From assembly GCF_900109615.1 (NCBI RefSeq), contig NZ_FOIX01000001.1, forward strand, positions 682,001 through 746,000: a stretch of 64,000 bases of DNA. The letters are read 5' to 3'. The notes beneath the pieces are model-generated. The model searched no databases. It saw nothing but the letters and a program-made list of their open reading frames with translations, and was not told the origin of the DNA. This stretch comes from Kaistella antarctica (lineage in GTDB: Bacteria > Bacteroidota > Bacteroidia > Flavobacteriales > Weeksellaceae). Positions 37,129 through 46,229 of this stretch are shown piece after piece. The position numbers and the translations under genes were made by a program. Position 1 is the first letter of the stretch, and each line of letters begins with the position of its first letter.

Positions 37129-38463
37129 ATGAATCACCAACCGGTTGAAGGTTTTTCTAAACTCTCAAAGCAAAGAAAAATAGATTGGCTTATTAAAGAG
37201 TATTTGAGTGAAGACCGCAGTTACGAACAGGTTCTTCAGCAATATTGGAACGGCGACCCAACCTTGCAAAAACTCCACGAAGAGTTTTCTGAAAACACGA
37301 TTTCCAACTTTTATATGCCGTACGGAATTGCGCCAAACTTCCTCATCGATGGGAAATTATTAGCCTTGCCAATGGCGGTTGAAGAAAGTTCAGTGGTTGC
37401 TGCAGCCTCAAAAGCCGCCAAGTTTTGGATCGATAAAGGTGGTTTTAAAACTACGATCATTAATACCAAAAAATTAGGTCACACGCATTTCGTAATGGAT
37501 GCTGAACCTCATAAAATATTGCATTTCTTTAACTTTAAATTAAAGAAAAAATTATTTGAAGCCACTGAAGATATCACCAAAAACATGCGTAATCGTGGCG
37601 GTGGAATTTTGAACATTAGACTGATTGATAAAACGGCTGATCTTGAAAATTACTTTCAACTGAAAGCGAGTTTTGATACTGTCGATTCGATGGGTGCTAA
37701 CTTCATTAACTCGTGTTTGGAACAGTTTGGAAAAACATTGAAAGAGGAAGTAGAAAAAGAAGAAAGTTTCACTCAGGAAGAAAAAGATTCATTGCAAATC
37801 GTGATGAATATTCTGTCCAACTTTACACCAGATTGTATTGTTCGGGCTGAAGTCTCCTGTAAAATTGAAGATTTAAAAGACGATAGCGGAATTTCTAATG
37901 AGGAATTTGCAACTAAATTTAAACGCGCCGTAACCATTGCAGAAATAGAGCCTTATCGCGCAACTACGCATAACAAAGGAATTATGAATGGAGTAGATGC
38001 GGTCGTAATCGCAACTGGGAATGATTTCCGGGCGACTGCGGCTTGTGCTCATGCCTACGCCGCGAAAGACGGTAAATATTCTAGTTTAACGCATTGTACA
38101 ATCGATAACGGAATTTTTAGATTTTGGATTGATCTTCCAATTTCTGTCGGAGTTGTAGGCGGTTTAACGAATCTTCATCCATTGGTGAAATTTTCGCTGG
38201 CTTTGCTGGGTAAACCTTCCGCGCAAGAACTGATGAGTATTTTGGCCGTTTCGGGTTTGGCTCAGAATTTTGGAGCGTTGCGTTCTTTAGTAACCACTGG
38301 AATTCAGAAAGGGCATATGAAAATGCACTTGTTTAATATTTTGAATCAATTAGGCGCGACTGAAGAAGAGAAGAACCATTTCGTTACTTATTTCAAAGAC
38401 AAAACGGTGACGCATCATGAAGTGATTAGTGAATTTCATAAAATGAGAAATGATCAAAAATAA
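37129..38463 (+). CDS. Hydroxymethylglutaryl-CoA reductase, degradative type
   Basis: A 444-residue class II HMG-CoA reductase, interconverting HMG-CoA and mevalonate. Diagnostic blocks are ENTISNFYMPYGIAPNF (catalytic Glu near residue 55), a NIRLIDK strand, ATTHNKGIMNGVDAV, the GNDFRATAACAHA region with the catalytic Asp/Lys neighbourhood, GVVGGLTNLHP, and a C-terminal helical domain with the catalytic His in QKGHMKMHLFNI. Class II enzymes are soluble, as here. No other mevalonate-pathway gene lies in the window. The next gene overlaps its end by 14 bases. Family naming calls it degradative, but the direction used in vivo is not shown by sequence. Confidence 0.92.
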   Translation: MNHQPVEGFSKLSKQRKIDWLIKEYLSEDRSYEQVLQQYWNGDPTLQKLHEEFSENTISNFYMPYGIAPNFLIDGKLLALPMAVEESSVVAAASKAAKFWIDKGGFKTTIINTKKLGHTHFVMDAEPHKILHFFNFKLKKKLFEATEDITKNMRNRGGGILNIRLIDKTADLENYFQLKASFDTVDSMGANFINSCLEQFGKTLKEEVEKEESFTQEEKDSLQIVMNILSNFTPDCIVRAEVSCKIEDLKDDSGISNEEFATKFKRAVTIAEIEPYRATTHNKGIMNGVDAVVIATGNDFRATAACAHAYAAKDGKYSSLTHCTIDNGIFRFWIDLPISVGVVGGLTNLHPLVKFSLALLGKPSAQELMSILAVSGLAQNFGALRSLVTTGIQKGHMKMHLFNILNQLGATEEEKNHFVTYFKDKTVTHHEVISEFHKMRNDQK

Positions 38464-39070
38464 ATTGGTTTGGCTGATCGTAACGTTTCTGGTTTTTAGC
38501 CAAGTTTCATTACTTTTGGGTCAAACTAAATTCACCCAAAATAAAGAAATTTTACAAGGGATTGGAAAAATCAATAAAGCGTTCTCTGATAGTGTAAGTC
38601 TATACGATTACAAAAAAGATGAGAAATTATACCTAGAGAAGTATGGAGTTTTTTATAAAAACAAAATGGAAAATCTATACCGATACTACCAAGAAATTTA
38701 TGCTGCAAATCTTTCCGATGGAAAAAATGATGGAAAACCAAAGATTTCAGATCCCAACCAAGCCGACTTGAATATCGGACTTGAAGATCTTGAAAACGGG
38801 GAGCAAATGAAGGAATTAGGAACGTATTTGCGAACTAATTTCCCATTACATTTATTTGGCGCAGAAGGTTCGGAACCTTATAAATGCAAGTTGACCTTTA
38901 TTGTAGATGCTGAAGGAAAGTTTAAGAGAATTAAATACAAAGGGGAGAAATTAGAATTCAACTTGGTCAGCGCCCTGTTTCTTTACGCTATTGATCATCT
39001 AGAAAAACCTTTGCTGTATAAAGGAGTGCCGATTAAAAGGCAGTTTTCACTTCCTATCACAATCTTATGA
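38450..39070 (+). CDS. Secreted protein with TonB-C-like terminus
   Basis: A 206-residue protein with an N-terminal signal segment (about residues 4-24). The C-terminal third (KCKLTFIVDAEGKFKRIKYKG ... ALFLYAIDHLEKPLLYKG) has the strand-turn-strand order seen in TonB C-terminal-like domains of Bacteroidetes, but the match is loose. It overlaps the HMG-CoA reductase gene by 14 bases, so it is translated from the same transcript. No specific function can be given. Confidence 0.65.
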   Translation: MIKNKLVWLIVTFLVFSQVSLLLGQTKFTQNKEILQGIGKINKAFSDSVSLYDYKKDEKLYLEKYGVFYKNKMENLYRYYQEIYAANLSDGKNDGKPKISDPNQADLNIGLEDLENGEQMKELGTYLRTNFPLHLFGAEGSEPYKCKLTFIVDAEGKFKRIKYKGEKLEFNLVSALFLYAIDHLEKPLLYKGVPIKRQFSLPITIL

Positions 39071-39117
39071 AATTAAATTCAGGTTATTAATCAATTTTTA
39101 TCATTATAATAAATAAT

Positions 39118-39288
39118 ATGTTTCAACTCGTCTTAGGACTTTTAATTTTAATATTTGGGATTTTTCTGAAGGTCACCAAAGATCCCGGTTTCGAGAAATC
39201 AAAGAAATTTTCGTGGATGTTTATCGCCATCGGAATTTTATCAATCATCGGAAAACTAGTCATCATTTATCAAACAGGTACTATATAA
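39118..39288 (+). CDS. 56-residue two-segment membrane protein
   Basis: The frame ATG 39118 to TAA 39286-39288 encodes a 56-residue peptide beginning MFQLVLGLLILIFGIFLKVT, with a central basic loop (KDPGFEKSKK) and a second hydrophobic helix (FSWMFIAIGILSIIGKLVII). It ends one base before the ATG of the DUF423 gene, so it is almost certainly cotranscribed and translationally coupled. The positive loop between two helices predicts a hairpin membrane protein with both termini on the outside. No family is recognised. It is too short for standard length cut-offs and easily missed. Confidence 0.7.
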   Translation: MFQLVLGLLILIFGIFLKVTKDPGFEKSKKFSWMFIAIGILSIIGKLVIIYQTGTI

Positions 39289-39289
39289 T

Positions 39290-39676
39290 ATGAAAACATT
39301 TACTTTAGTCGTCGGAGCCGTTTACGGATTGGTGTCCGTTATTTTAGGAGCCTTTGGAGCGCATGCTTTAAAGAAAGTAATCTCTATAGACAAACTCGCA
39401 AGTTTTGAAACTGGCGTCAAATACCAGATGTATTCTGCGCTATTTTTATTAATCGTTGGTTATATTTTAAAATTTGAAACACCCGCTGAAAAATGGATTT
39501 CTATTTTTATGATCGCTGGAACTTTCATCTTTTCAGTGAGCATTTACTTATTGGCATTTAGCGAAGTGGCGTCAATTCCATCCAAGTTTATTGGACCCGT
39601 AACGCCACTTGGTGGTCTATTAATGATCATTTCTTGGTCAATGTTGATTTTCTACTTTGTGAAGAATAAAGTATAA
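39290..39676 (+). CDS. DUF423 family membrane protein
   Basis: A 128-residue protein with four membrane helices. It shows the DUF423 hallmarks: an N-terminal GAVYGLVSVILGAFGAHALK, a YQMYSALFLL block, a GTFIFSVSIYLLAF helix, and GPVTPLGGLLMIISW. Family members are small inner-membrane proteins of unknown function. The gene starts one base after the 56-residue ORF, and its stop overlaps a following ATG (TAATG), so it lies in a compact cluster of tiny genes. Confidence 0.88.
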   Translation: MKTFTLVVGAVYGLVSVILGAFGAHALKKVISIDKLASFETGVKYQMYSALFLLIVGYILKFETPAEKWISIFMIAGTFIFSVSIYLLAFSEVASIPSKFIGPVTPLGGLLMIISWSMLIFYFVKNKV

Positions 39677-39933
39677 TGTTTTTTATCGCAGGAAATACCA
39701 GGAAGTTAGTAGGTTAGGAAACCAGAAAAATTAATAAAAATGGTTTGATGTTGAATGCTGAAGTTAAAGTGTATAAAAATTATATTACTTTATTTTTTAT
39801 TCCAATTATTCCTTTGGGAAAAAAGTACAGCATCTATATTCCACATTCCGATGAATATTTTGAGAATAACTATTTTTCGAGAATGCCTGCAGAGTATGTA
39901 GAAATTTGTAAAGACGTCGGTAGAAAATATTGA
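39676..39933 (+). pseudogene. Small ORF interrupted by an in-frame amber codon
   Basis: An ATG at 39676, sharing a base with the DUF423 stop, opens MFFIAGNTRKLVG. That frame is closed by TAG at 39715-39717, then continues open as ETRKINKNGLMLNAEVKVYKN and YITLFFIPIIPLGKKYSIYI to the stop at 39931-39933. MFFIAG followed some 30 residues later by a FFIPIIPLGKKY block is, from memory, the layout of small zinc-ribbon-type proteins in this group; the Cys pairs of those relatives are missing here. Either it is a decayed gene or only the downstream part (ATG 39748, 61 residues) is made. Suppressor or readthrough expression is possible but unsupported. Confidence 0.5.
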
Positions 39934-40147
39934 GCAATACTCTCAGCATTTAGATTGAAAAGTGATGTCATTTTTGGTCTATTATTGAAAACTGCATAAG
40001 AAGGAATTAGTTTTATCGGAATATGATTAAATAGGATTTATTTGGAAGTAATTGAAAATTATTTACGAAAAGTTTTATTCATTTAATATAATCGTGATTG
40101 GTATTTTTTTATATTTGCTGACTTTACTAATTGTAAATTCAAACGAT

Positions 40148-43100
40148 ATGAAAATAAGATTATTTTTTTTCTGCCTTCTATTCACCCAACTTTTTATCGC
40201 TCAAAATTCCTGGGATATTCTGAATCCAAAGCCGAGTTCTGCTAATAACAAATCCGTTATCTATAGTGGAGGTGTAGGTTATATTATTAATAATGAAAAG
40301 CAACTGCTTTATACTATTGATAATGGTGAAACGTGGACGATAAAGCAACCCATAACTTCTGCAAATTCCATCAATTTTTCATCAAATGTTGGATATATTG
40401 TTGGAGATCAAGGATCCGTTTTAAAAAGTGTTGATTCCGGTGTAACCTGGACAAGCATCAATATTGGGACTACAGAAAATTTAAACAGCGTCAGTATTTT
40501 TGCAGATAAAATAATTATCTCTTCCGGTACGAAACTTTTTATCTCGACATATGGAAGTGCCTTCAGCTCCAAAACAATTAATATTGAAAATATCAACGCA
40601 GTCAAAGTCGTCTTCACGACTCCTACGGAAGGCTATTTTTATTCTTATAGAAGATTGTTTAAAACCTTTGACACTGGTACAAGCTGGACGGAAATACTTA
40701 CCTATAATTTTACGCCCGCTGATCTGAATATGCTTTATTTTAAAAATAAAAATGAGGGCTATATTAATTTTGGACATAATGAGTTTAAAAAAACAATTGA
40801 TGGTGGACAAACCTGGACGAACGTGCCTGGTGATTGGTTTTATGCCATCAACTCAATGTACTTTGTTAATGATAATACTGGCTTTGCCGTTGGTAGGGGT
40901 TTTATTTATAAAACAATAGACAATGGTGCAACCTGGATAAGATATCAAGAAAATTTTGAAAAAAATTCAGAAGTAGATTTGAAAAGTGTTTCTTTTCTTA
41001 CTCAGAATATCGGCTCTGCGGTTGCAAATGACGGCGTTATTTTGAAGACGAATAACGGCGGTGCTACCTGGACTCGAAATGCATTCACTTACGATACCGT
41101 AAGAGAAATTAAGAAAATTGATGATTTATTTTATGTTCAGGCCCAGCACGATATTTATAAGTCTGCTGACAAACTAATCTGGCAGAAATTAACTTCACCA
41201 ATTATACCAGATGAATATCCCTACATCGTAGATTTTCAAATGGTGACCGCAAGTATTGGGTATGCTTTGGTTGGTACTGCAGGATCTTCGAATCTGTCAA
41301 AAACAGTTGATGGAGGACAAACCTGGACAATGATTCCTAATACGTACGGCGGCGGTCGACAATTGCAATTTCTTAATGAAAATGTAGGATATCGTACAGA
41401 TTCAGACATTTACAAAACAACAGATGGAGGAATTACCTGGGTGAAGATCACTTCCCCTTTTTACTACAATGTTTATTTTGTGACTGAAAATCTGGCCTTT
41501 GGAATGAGCGACTCGAAATTACACCGTTCAACTGATGGTGGAACAACCTGGAATTTAATTTCTGGAGAGGAGTATGTGGCTAGTTACCAGTTTATAAATG
41601 CAGAAGAAGGGTTCATTGCCGGAAATAATGCATTTCTAAAGACTAAAGACGGTGGACTCACTTGGGAGAAAATAACAATGTACGGAACTTATCAATATGT
41701 TAATTTTCAAACGTCGAATATTGGTTATCTGACTGGTCAGTATAATGAAAATCATGCTTACACAGACAACGGAGGTGCAACCTGGAACTCCATTTCAAAA
41801 CCGTTCCCTGATATTTCCAGATTCGTTATCGATAAGCAACTTTATATCGGAGGCACTCACGGCAAACTTGCCGTCACAAATTTAACTCATGCAAATGTTT
41901 ATCTTTCCCTCAAAGCTGCAACTGAAATAACTGCGCAAAAAGCTAAAATCACAGGTTACGGAAGCATCAATAATGGAGATCTTTCAAATCTGGTTTTGGA
42001 GTACAGCATGCAAAATTCATTTGCAAATGCACTTACTTTAAATGCGAACCCAACTACAATTACAGCTGGTAGAAATTCATCTTTTACGGTAACAATTGAC
42101 CAATTGTTACCAAACACTACTTATTTTGTTCGTGCCAAAGGGATGATTGCAGGCATTCCCAAGTACAGTAATGTGGTTGAGTTTAAGACAACTCCGGCCT
42201 TTAGTCAAATGCTGACTTTTACTAAAAGGAAATCGAAGAGCGTTGTCTTAAATACCAAAATAACAAGCAACGATGATAAAGGGGTGCAAAATATAAAGAT
42301 CATTTATGGTATCGATCCAAATGATTTAGCTAATACTATAGAACTTTCGCCAAACGCCGCAGCGCCAAATGAAAGCATAACGATTGTAAGCCTTTTAGAA
42401 AATTTACTAAAAGACACGACTTATTACTTTAAAGTAAAATTGACTTATAATGAAGCAGAAAATCTGAGTAATGTTTACAGTTTTACAACTTTGGCAGGAC
42501 CTTCCTTATATTTAAATCCTTATCGGCAGTATTTCGAGCCATTTAATGCATATGTTCAGGCAGATGAAATGGTGACAGACCTTATGTTCCAGTATGGTTC
42601 ACAGAGTTTTGAAAACGCAATTACCGCAGATCCAACTTCTTTTGGAGAAGGCGAGGGCGGTTATATTCAAAGTTCTTCCGTGCCAGTTATGGATCAGAAT
42701 AAGACTTACTATATTAGATTAAAAGGTGATCATGATAACTCTGTATTGTTTAGCAATGTTGAAGTCTATAATCCTTATTCTCCAATTGTTTTAGCGAAAA
42801 ACAATGAGCAGGCAATTTCTAATAATTCAGTGAAAATTAATGGACTGATCAACACGAGAGGATTTACGGCAAGTAATCTGAGAGTGATTTATGGAACTTC
42901 TCCGAGTTTATTAAATAACATTGTTAATTTTGATCCTAGTACGGTGATGAATTACGAAACAAACCCGATCTCGACTGAAATTTCAAGTCTTGAATTCAAT
43001 CAAATTTATTATTATCGCTTGGTCGCACAAAGCAATACGGGTAAGTTGACTGATTACTCCTCAGATCTTTATAGCTTCAATTTATCCCAATTGAAAACGA

Positions 43101-43354
43101 CGGAATCTTCCGCAATCAATACTTTAATAATTTACCCAAATCCTGTTTCAGACTATTTTAAAATTGAGACGAAAGAGCAGATGAGGTCAGTTGATGTATT
43201 TGATTTTCAAGGACGATTAATAAAATCATTTAATATTTCTGGTCGAACATTAGATAACAATTTTAATATTCAAAATCTTAATTCAGGCGTCTATCTGGTA
43301 ACCGTCAAGCTTTCTTCTGGAAAAATCATTCATAAAAAGTTCATTAAAAAGTAA
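40148..43354 (+). CDS. Large Asp-box (BNR-like) surface protein with T9SS sorting domain
   Basis: A 1068-residue secreted protein. The ATG at 40148 gives a signal peptide (MKIRLFFFCLLFTQLFIAQ); a TTG further upstream would add a second hydrophobic stretch and is rejected. Residues about 35-600 hold at least eleven Asp-box motifs of the form TxDGGxTW (KTIDGGQTWTN, KTVDGGQTWTM, RSTDGGTTWNL and others), predicting a beta-propeller like Ycf48/BNR proteins. Then come three or four fibronectin-like modules (AKITGYGSINNGDL; FVRAKGMIAG; YYFKVKLTYN; YYYRLVAQSNTG). The last 75 residues (IIYPNPVSDYF ... SGVYLVTVK) are a T9SS sorting domain. An adhesin or glycan-binding role is inference. A hairpin follows at 43363-43390. 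Confidence 0.88.
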   Translation: MKIRLFFFCLLFTQLFIAQNSWDILNPKPSSANNKSVIYSGGVGYIINNEKQLLYTIDNGETWTIKQPITSANSINFSSNVGYIVGDQGSVLKSVDSGVTWTSINIGTTENLNSVSIFADKIIISSGTKLFISTYGSAFSSKTINIENINAVKVVFTTPTEGYFYSYRRLFKTFDTGTSWTEILTYNFTPADLNMLYFKNKNEGYINFGHNEFKKTIDGGQTWTNVPGDWFYAINSMYFVNDNTGFAVGRGFIYKTIDNGATWIRYQENFEKNSEVDLKSVSFLTQNIGSAVANDGVILKTNNGGATWTRNAFTYDTVREIKKIDDLFYVQAQHDIYKSADKLIWQKLTSPIIPDEYPYIVDFQMVTASIGYALVGTAGSSNLSKTVDGGQTWTMIPNTYGGGRQLQFLNENVGYRTDSDIYKTTDGGITWVKITSPFYYNVYFVTENLAFGMSDSKLHRSTDGGTTWNLISGEEYVASYQFINAEEGFIAGNNAFLKTKDGGLTWEKITMYGTYQYVNFQTSNIGYLTGQYNENHAYTDNGGATWNSISKPFPDISRFVIDKQLYIGGTHGKLAVTNLTHANVYLSLKAATEITAQKAKITGYGSINNGDLSNLVLEYSMQNSFANALTLNANPTTITAGRNSSFTVTIDQLLPNTTYFVRAKGMIAGIPKYSNVVEFKTTPAFSQMLTFTKRKSKSVVLNTKITSNDDKGVQNIKIIYGIDPNDLANTIELSPNAAAPNESITIVSLLENLLKDTTYYFKVKLTYNEAENLSNVYSFTTLAGPSLYLNPYRQYFEPFNAYVQADEMVTDLMFQYGSQSFENAITADPTSFGEGEGGYIQSSSVPVMDQNKTYYIRLKGDHDNSVLFSNVEVYNPYSPIVLAKNNEQAISNNSVKINGLINTRGFTASNLRVIYGTSPSLLNNIVNFDPSTVMNYETNPISTEISSLEFNQIYYYRLVAQSNTGKLTDYSSDLYSFNLSQLKTTESSAINTLIIYPNPVSDYFKIETKEQMRSVDVFDFQGRLIKSFNISGRTLDNNFNIQNLNSGVYLVTVKLSSGKIIHKKFIKK

Positions 43355-43362
43355 GTTTTAAT

Positions 43363-43390
43363 GAGTGGCAAATTTAATAGTTTGTCACTC
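43363..43390 (+). terminator. Probable terminator after Asp-box protein gene
   Basis: GAGTGGCAAA and TTTGTCACTC form a 10-bp stem with one G-U pair and loop TTTAATAG. Only a short T-tract follows, so termination may be partial. Confidence 0.6.
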
Positions 43391-43517
43391 TTTAGTTAAT
43401 TATATTCGGAATACTTTAAATTTGTAGTAAGGATAATAGATTCACTAAGGATGAGTAAATTTAGCTGTGATCTTCAATCATTGTAATAACATACTCTTCA
43501 AGTTCCATTTTTTAATT

Positions 43518-43847
43518 ATGAAATATTTATTTTTAGCTCTGGCAATTGTATTTGAAGTCGTAGGATCTAGTTTCCTCAAAGTTTCTGATGGCTTTTCGAA
43601 GATCATCCCAAGTGCTATTGTCGTTGTTTCTTATGGGATTTGCTTTTATTTTTTCTCTTTATCGCTGAAAACGATTAATCTCGGTTTCGCGTACGCAATC
43701 TGGGGTGGTTTAGGAATTGTGTTAACGGCCTTAATCTCTGTTTTTATATTTAAAGAAAAACTGGATTTCGCCGCAATCGTTGGAATGACCTTGATTGTTT
43801 CGGGAGTTTTGGTGATGAATTTCTTTTCTAAAACTGCCACGCATTAA
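43518..43847 (+). CDS. SMR family small multidrug-type transporter
   Basis: A 109-residue protein with four membrane helices. The conserved Glu13 in ALAIVFEVVGSSFLK corresponds to the essential Glu of EmrE/QacE. The AYAIWGGLGIV and KLDFAAIVGMTLIVSGVLVMN blocks are typical. The start at 43518 is chosen because it aligns with known SMR N-termini; the longer frame from 43467 adds residues not seen in the family. These proton-coupled dimers export quaternary ammonium compounds, guanidinium or polyamines; the substrate is not visible. An EamA transporter follows 39 bases downstream, likely in one transcript. Confidence 0.9.
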   Translation: MKYLFLALAIVFEVVGSSFLKVSDGFSKIIPSAIVVVSYGICFYFFSLSLKTINLGFAYAIWGGLGIVLTALISVFIFKEKLDFAAIVGMTLIVSGVLVMNFFSKTATH

Positions 43848-43886
43848 CATTGATCTGAATAACTTTTATTAAATGAAGACTTGCAG

Positions 43887-44753
43887 ATGATGACTAAACC
43901 ACGACTTGCTTTATTAGTTGGAATCCTTTGTATCAGCATTTTTCCAGTCATTGTCCGAATGAATTTGACATCGGGCTTGATTTCTGCCTTTTATAGGATG
44001 GCCATTGCGACGGCGATTATTTTGCCTTTTGCTCTTTATACAAATAAACTTAAACCAGAGAATTTGAAAATTCTCTTGCCAATCGCAGCCTGCGGAATAT
44101 TATTTGCGTCTGATATTGCCGTTTGGAATATTTCTATTCAAAATTCTTCAGCGACTCAAGCGACTTTACTCACTAATCTATCTCCAATCTGGGTTGGTGT
44201 TTTTTCTTTACTCTTTCTAAGTTTTCGACCACGAAAAAGTTTTTGGCTCGGTACTTTAATTGCTTTAATCGGCATGACCGTTTTCGTTGGGATTGATACT
44301 ATTTTAAACTTACAACTGGACTATGCTTTTTTCCTGGGAATCTTATCGGGAGTTCTTTATGCCCTTTATATCTTAGTGAGTAAATCGGTTTTAGAAAAAT
44401 TAGAAGTCATTACTTTTATCACGTACAGTATGATTTTCAGTACGATTTTTCTCTTCCTTATTAATGTAGCTTTTGGAGAACAGTTTTTTGGCTTCTCAAC
44501 GAAAGGCTGGATTTCTCTTTTCATTCAGGGAATTGTCTGTCAATTGATTGCTTGGTTGCTCATTAGTTATTCCACCCAGAAAATGCGGGCAACCCGAGTT
44601 TCTTTAAGTTTAATAAGTCAGGCCATATTCGCGACCATCTTGGCGGCCATCTTTGTTAATGAAAAGATTACCAACATTCAGATGATCGGAAGTGTGATTA
44701 TTCTCGCTGGGATTGCGACGACTTTTTATGAGAAGAATGCAAAGACAAATTAA
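43887..44753 (+). CDS. EamA (DMT) family permease
   Basis: A 288-residue protein with ten predicted membrane helices in two EamA repeats, the layout of drug/metabolite transporters such as RhaT-like or YdcZ-like exporters. Repeat one has FYRMAIATAIILPF and NLSPIWVGVFSLL; repeat two has GVLYALYILVSKS and SLISQAIFATILAAIFVNE. The start is taken at ATG 43887 rather than the TTG two codons earlier. It follows the SMR gene closely. Substrate unknown. Confidence 0.88.
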   Translation: MMTKPRLALLVGILCISIFPVIVRMNLTSGLISAFYRMAIATAIILPFALYTNKLKPENLKILLPIAACGILFASDIAVWNISIQNSSATQATLLTNLSPIWVGVFSLLFLSFRPRKSFWLGTLIALIGMTVFVGIDTILNLQLDYAFFLGILSGVLYALYILVSKSVLEKLEVITFITYSMIFSTIFLFLINVAFGEQFFGFSTKGWISLFIQGIVCQLIAWLLISYSTQKMRATRVSLSLISQAIFATILAAIFVNEKITNIQMIGSVIILAGIATTFYEKNAKTN

Positions 44754-45075
44754 TAATTTATTCTAAAAGTAAATAAGAGTCTCACGTAAGAAACGCTAGT
44801 TTAATTTTTCACAGCACTAAATTTGAAAATATTCCTATTTATATTAGCAAAGATAAAGTCGATATAGAAAATTTTAATTCGCTCTAAACATCTTTTGGCC
44901 TCTAAATAATAAGTTAAATAACAATTATAGAACATTTCAATTTATTTGTAAGTAGTGACAACAACGCATTAAAAGTCTGTTGTTTGAGTAACGCGTCATG
45001 TTTCTATGAGCAAAAATTAAATCTATGTTTGTTCTATTCACGTTATATATGTACATTTGTTAAAAATAATATAAG
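44754..45075. other. Intergenic region before azurin gene
   Basis: About 320 A/T-rich bases. Apart from the azurin promoter at 45028-45059 I see no gene, terminator or repeat in it. Confidence 0.5.
45028..45059 (+). promoter_or_regulatory. Consensus Bacteroidetes promoter for azurin gene
   Basis: TTTG (45028-45031), 20 bases, then TACATTTG (45052-45059). Both boxes match exactly at ideal spacing. The predicted start is about 10 bases before the ATG at 45076, a very short leader. Confidence 0.82.
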
Positions 45076-45597
45076 ATGAATTATACAAAAATCAAATCTG
45101 TTTTCGCGTTATTAACAATCAGTGCTACCCTTTTAGTTTCTTGTAACAAGAGTGAAGAAAGTACCGTTGTGACTGATACTCCAGTTGAAACCGAAGTTGT
45201 TACTCCTGAAGTTGTTAAGGAAGACACTATTAAAATTACATTGAATTCTAATGATAAGATGCAATACGATCTTTCAGAAATCGATGTTTATGAAGGGCAA
45301 ACAGTTGTTCTTACTCTAAACCATACTGGAACAATGCCAAAAGATGCTATGGGACACAATTTCGTTTTGTTAAAAAAAGATACCGATATGGCTAAATTCG
45401 GTGAAGAAGCTGCGAAATTTCAAAAAGAAGGTTATATGCCAACTGACCAAAGCAATATTATAGCGCATACGAACTTAATCGGTGGTGGAGAAAGTGACAC
45501 AGTAACTTTCATGGCTCCTGAAAAAGGAACTTATGATTTTTTATGTTCGTTCCCAGGACATTACTCTGTGATGAAAGGGAAATTCAACGTAAAATAA
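45076..45597 (+). CDS. Azurin-like cupredoxin lipoprotein
   Basis: A 173-residue exported electron carrier. The signal peptide ends in a lipobox (LLVSCNK, Cys23), so the protein is membrane-anchored. After an acidic Thr/Val/Glu linker comes an azurin domain with type 1 copper ligands His94 (GHNFVLL), Cys157, His162 and Met166 (FLCSFPGHYSVMKG). It is driven by a consensus promoter and followed by a strong terminator, so it forms its own transcript. It probably carries electrons to periplasmic reductases or oxidases. Together with the genes to 49709 it forms a copper-themed block. Confidence 0.93.
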   Translation: MNYTKIKSVFALLTISATLLVSCNKSEESTVVTDTPVETEVVTPEVVKEDTIKITLNSNDKMQYDLSEIDVYEGQTVVLTLNHTGTMPKDAMGHNFVLLKKDTDMAKFGEEAAKFQKEGYMPTDQSNIIAHTNLIGGGESDTVTFMAPEKGTYDFLCSFPGHYSVMKGKFNVK

Positions 45598-45623
45598 ATC
45601 TTTAGAGATTTATAACTAAGAAG

Positions 45624-45646
45624 GGATTGGTACAGCATACCGATCC
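45624..45646 (+). terminator. Terminator after azurin gene
   Basis: GGATTGGTA and TACCGATCC form a 9-bp stem with one G-U and loop CAGCA, followed by at least eight T. Confidence 0.85.
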
Positions 45647-45731
45647 TTTTTTTTTATTCCATTATATTCATTTAACATAAGGTCAATACACGCTATCAAT
45701 TGTTTATCCGGTCATTTCTTTTCTCATTTTG

Positions 45732-45739
45732 TATCTTTA
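45732..45739 (+). promoter_or_regulatory. Promoter-like element before HYC_CC_PP gene
   Basis: TATCTTTA is one base off TAnnTTTG. It ends 17 bases before the TTG start at 45757. Confidence 0.35.
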
Positions 45740-45756
45740 CGAATTATTAATTCAAG

Positions 45757-46134
45757 TTGAAAAAATATCTAGCCATAATGTTTACTGTTTTCTATTTCGG
45801 ATTTTCGTCCGGGATGGTTTATAACGTGCATTATTGTCTGGGTCAAATTTTTGTTTCTTCTGCCTCTTCGAAGAAGTCTTGTGACCTTTGCCGCACCGAC
45901 AAAAAGAAAGATTGCTGTAAAACTGAAATTAAGATCTTAAAAACTGATGTTGCCCAAAAAGCAGATATTACTTTTATTAATGATGCGCCAATAGTTGCAG
46001 TTCTCCCGCAGGAATATTTTGCAAATTTTATAGCGCCCGTTGTAGAACGTACTAATTTTTCAGTTCAAATCAATGCGCCGCCTGATAAAGCGGAACTTCC
46101 CTTATTTATTTCTTATTGTAATTTTAGAATTTAG
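45757..46134 (+). CDS. HYC_CC_PP family protein
   Basis: A 125-residue exported protein named for its conserved motifs, all visible here: HYC in YNVHYCLGQ (about residues 23-30), a CDLC pair and CC in KKDCCKTE (about residues 46-58), and PP in NAPPDKA. The start is TTG at 45757: it gives a good signal peptide (MKKYLAIMFTVFYFGFS), whereas the first ATG, seven codons later, would remove its basic part. The Cys/His pattern suggests metal binding, and the following genes (DUF3347, DUF305, multicopper oxidase) suggest copper, but no function is proven for the family. Confidence 0.82.
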   Translation: MKKYLAIMFTVFYFGFSSGMVYNVHYCLGQIFVSSASSKKSCDLCRTDKKKDCCKTEIKILKTDVAQKADITFINDAPIVAVLPQEYFANFIAPVVERTNFSVQINAPPDKAELPLFISYCNFRI

Positions 46135-46229
46135 AATCGTACTTCATTTCTCTTTTGAAAAATGACCATTTCTCGTGTCCTAATTTTCTCTGGACTTTTC
46201 GTATTTTTAAACAACCTAAAATTATTACA

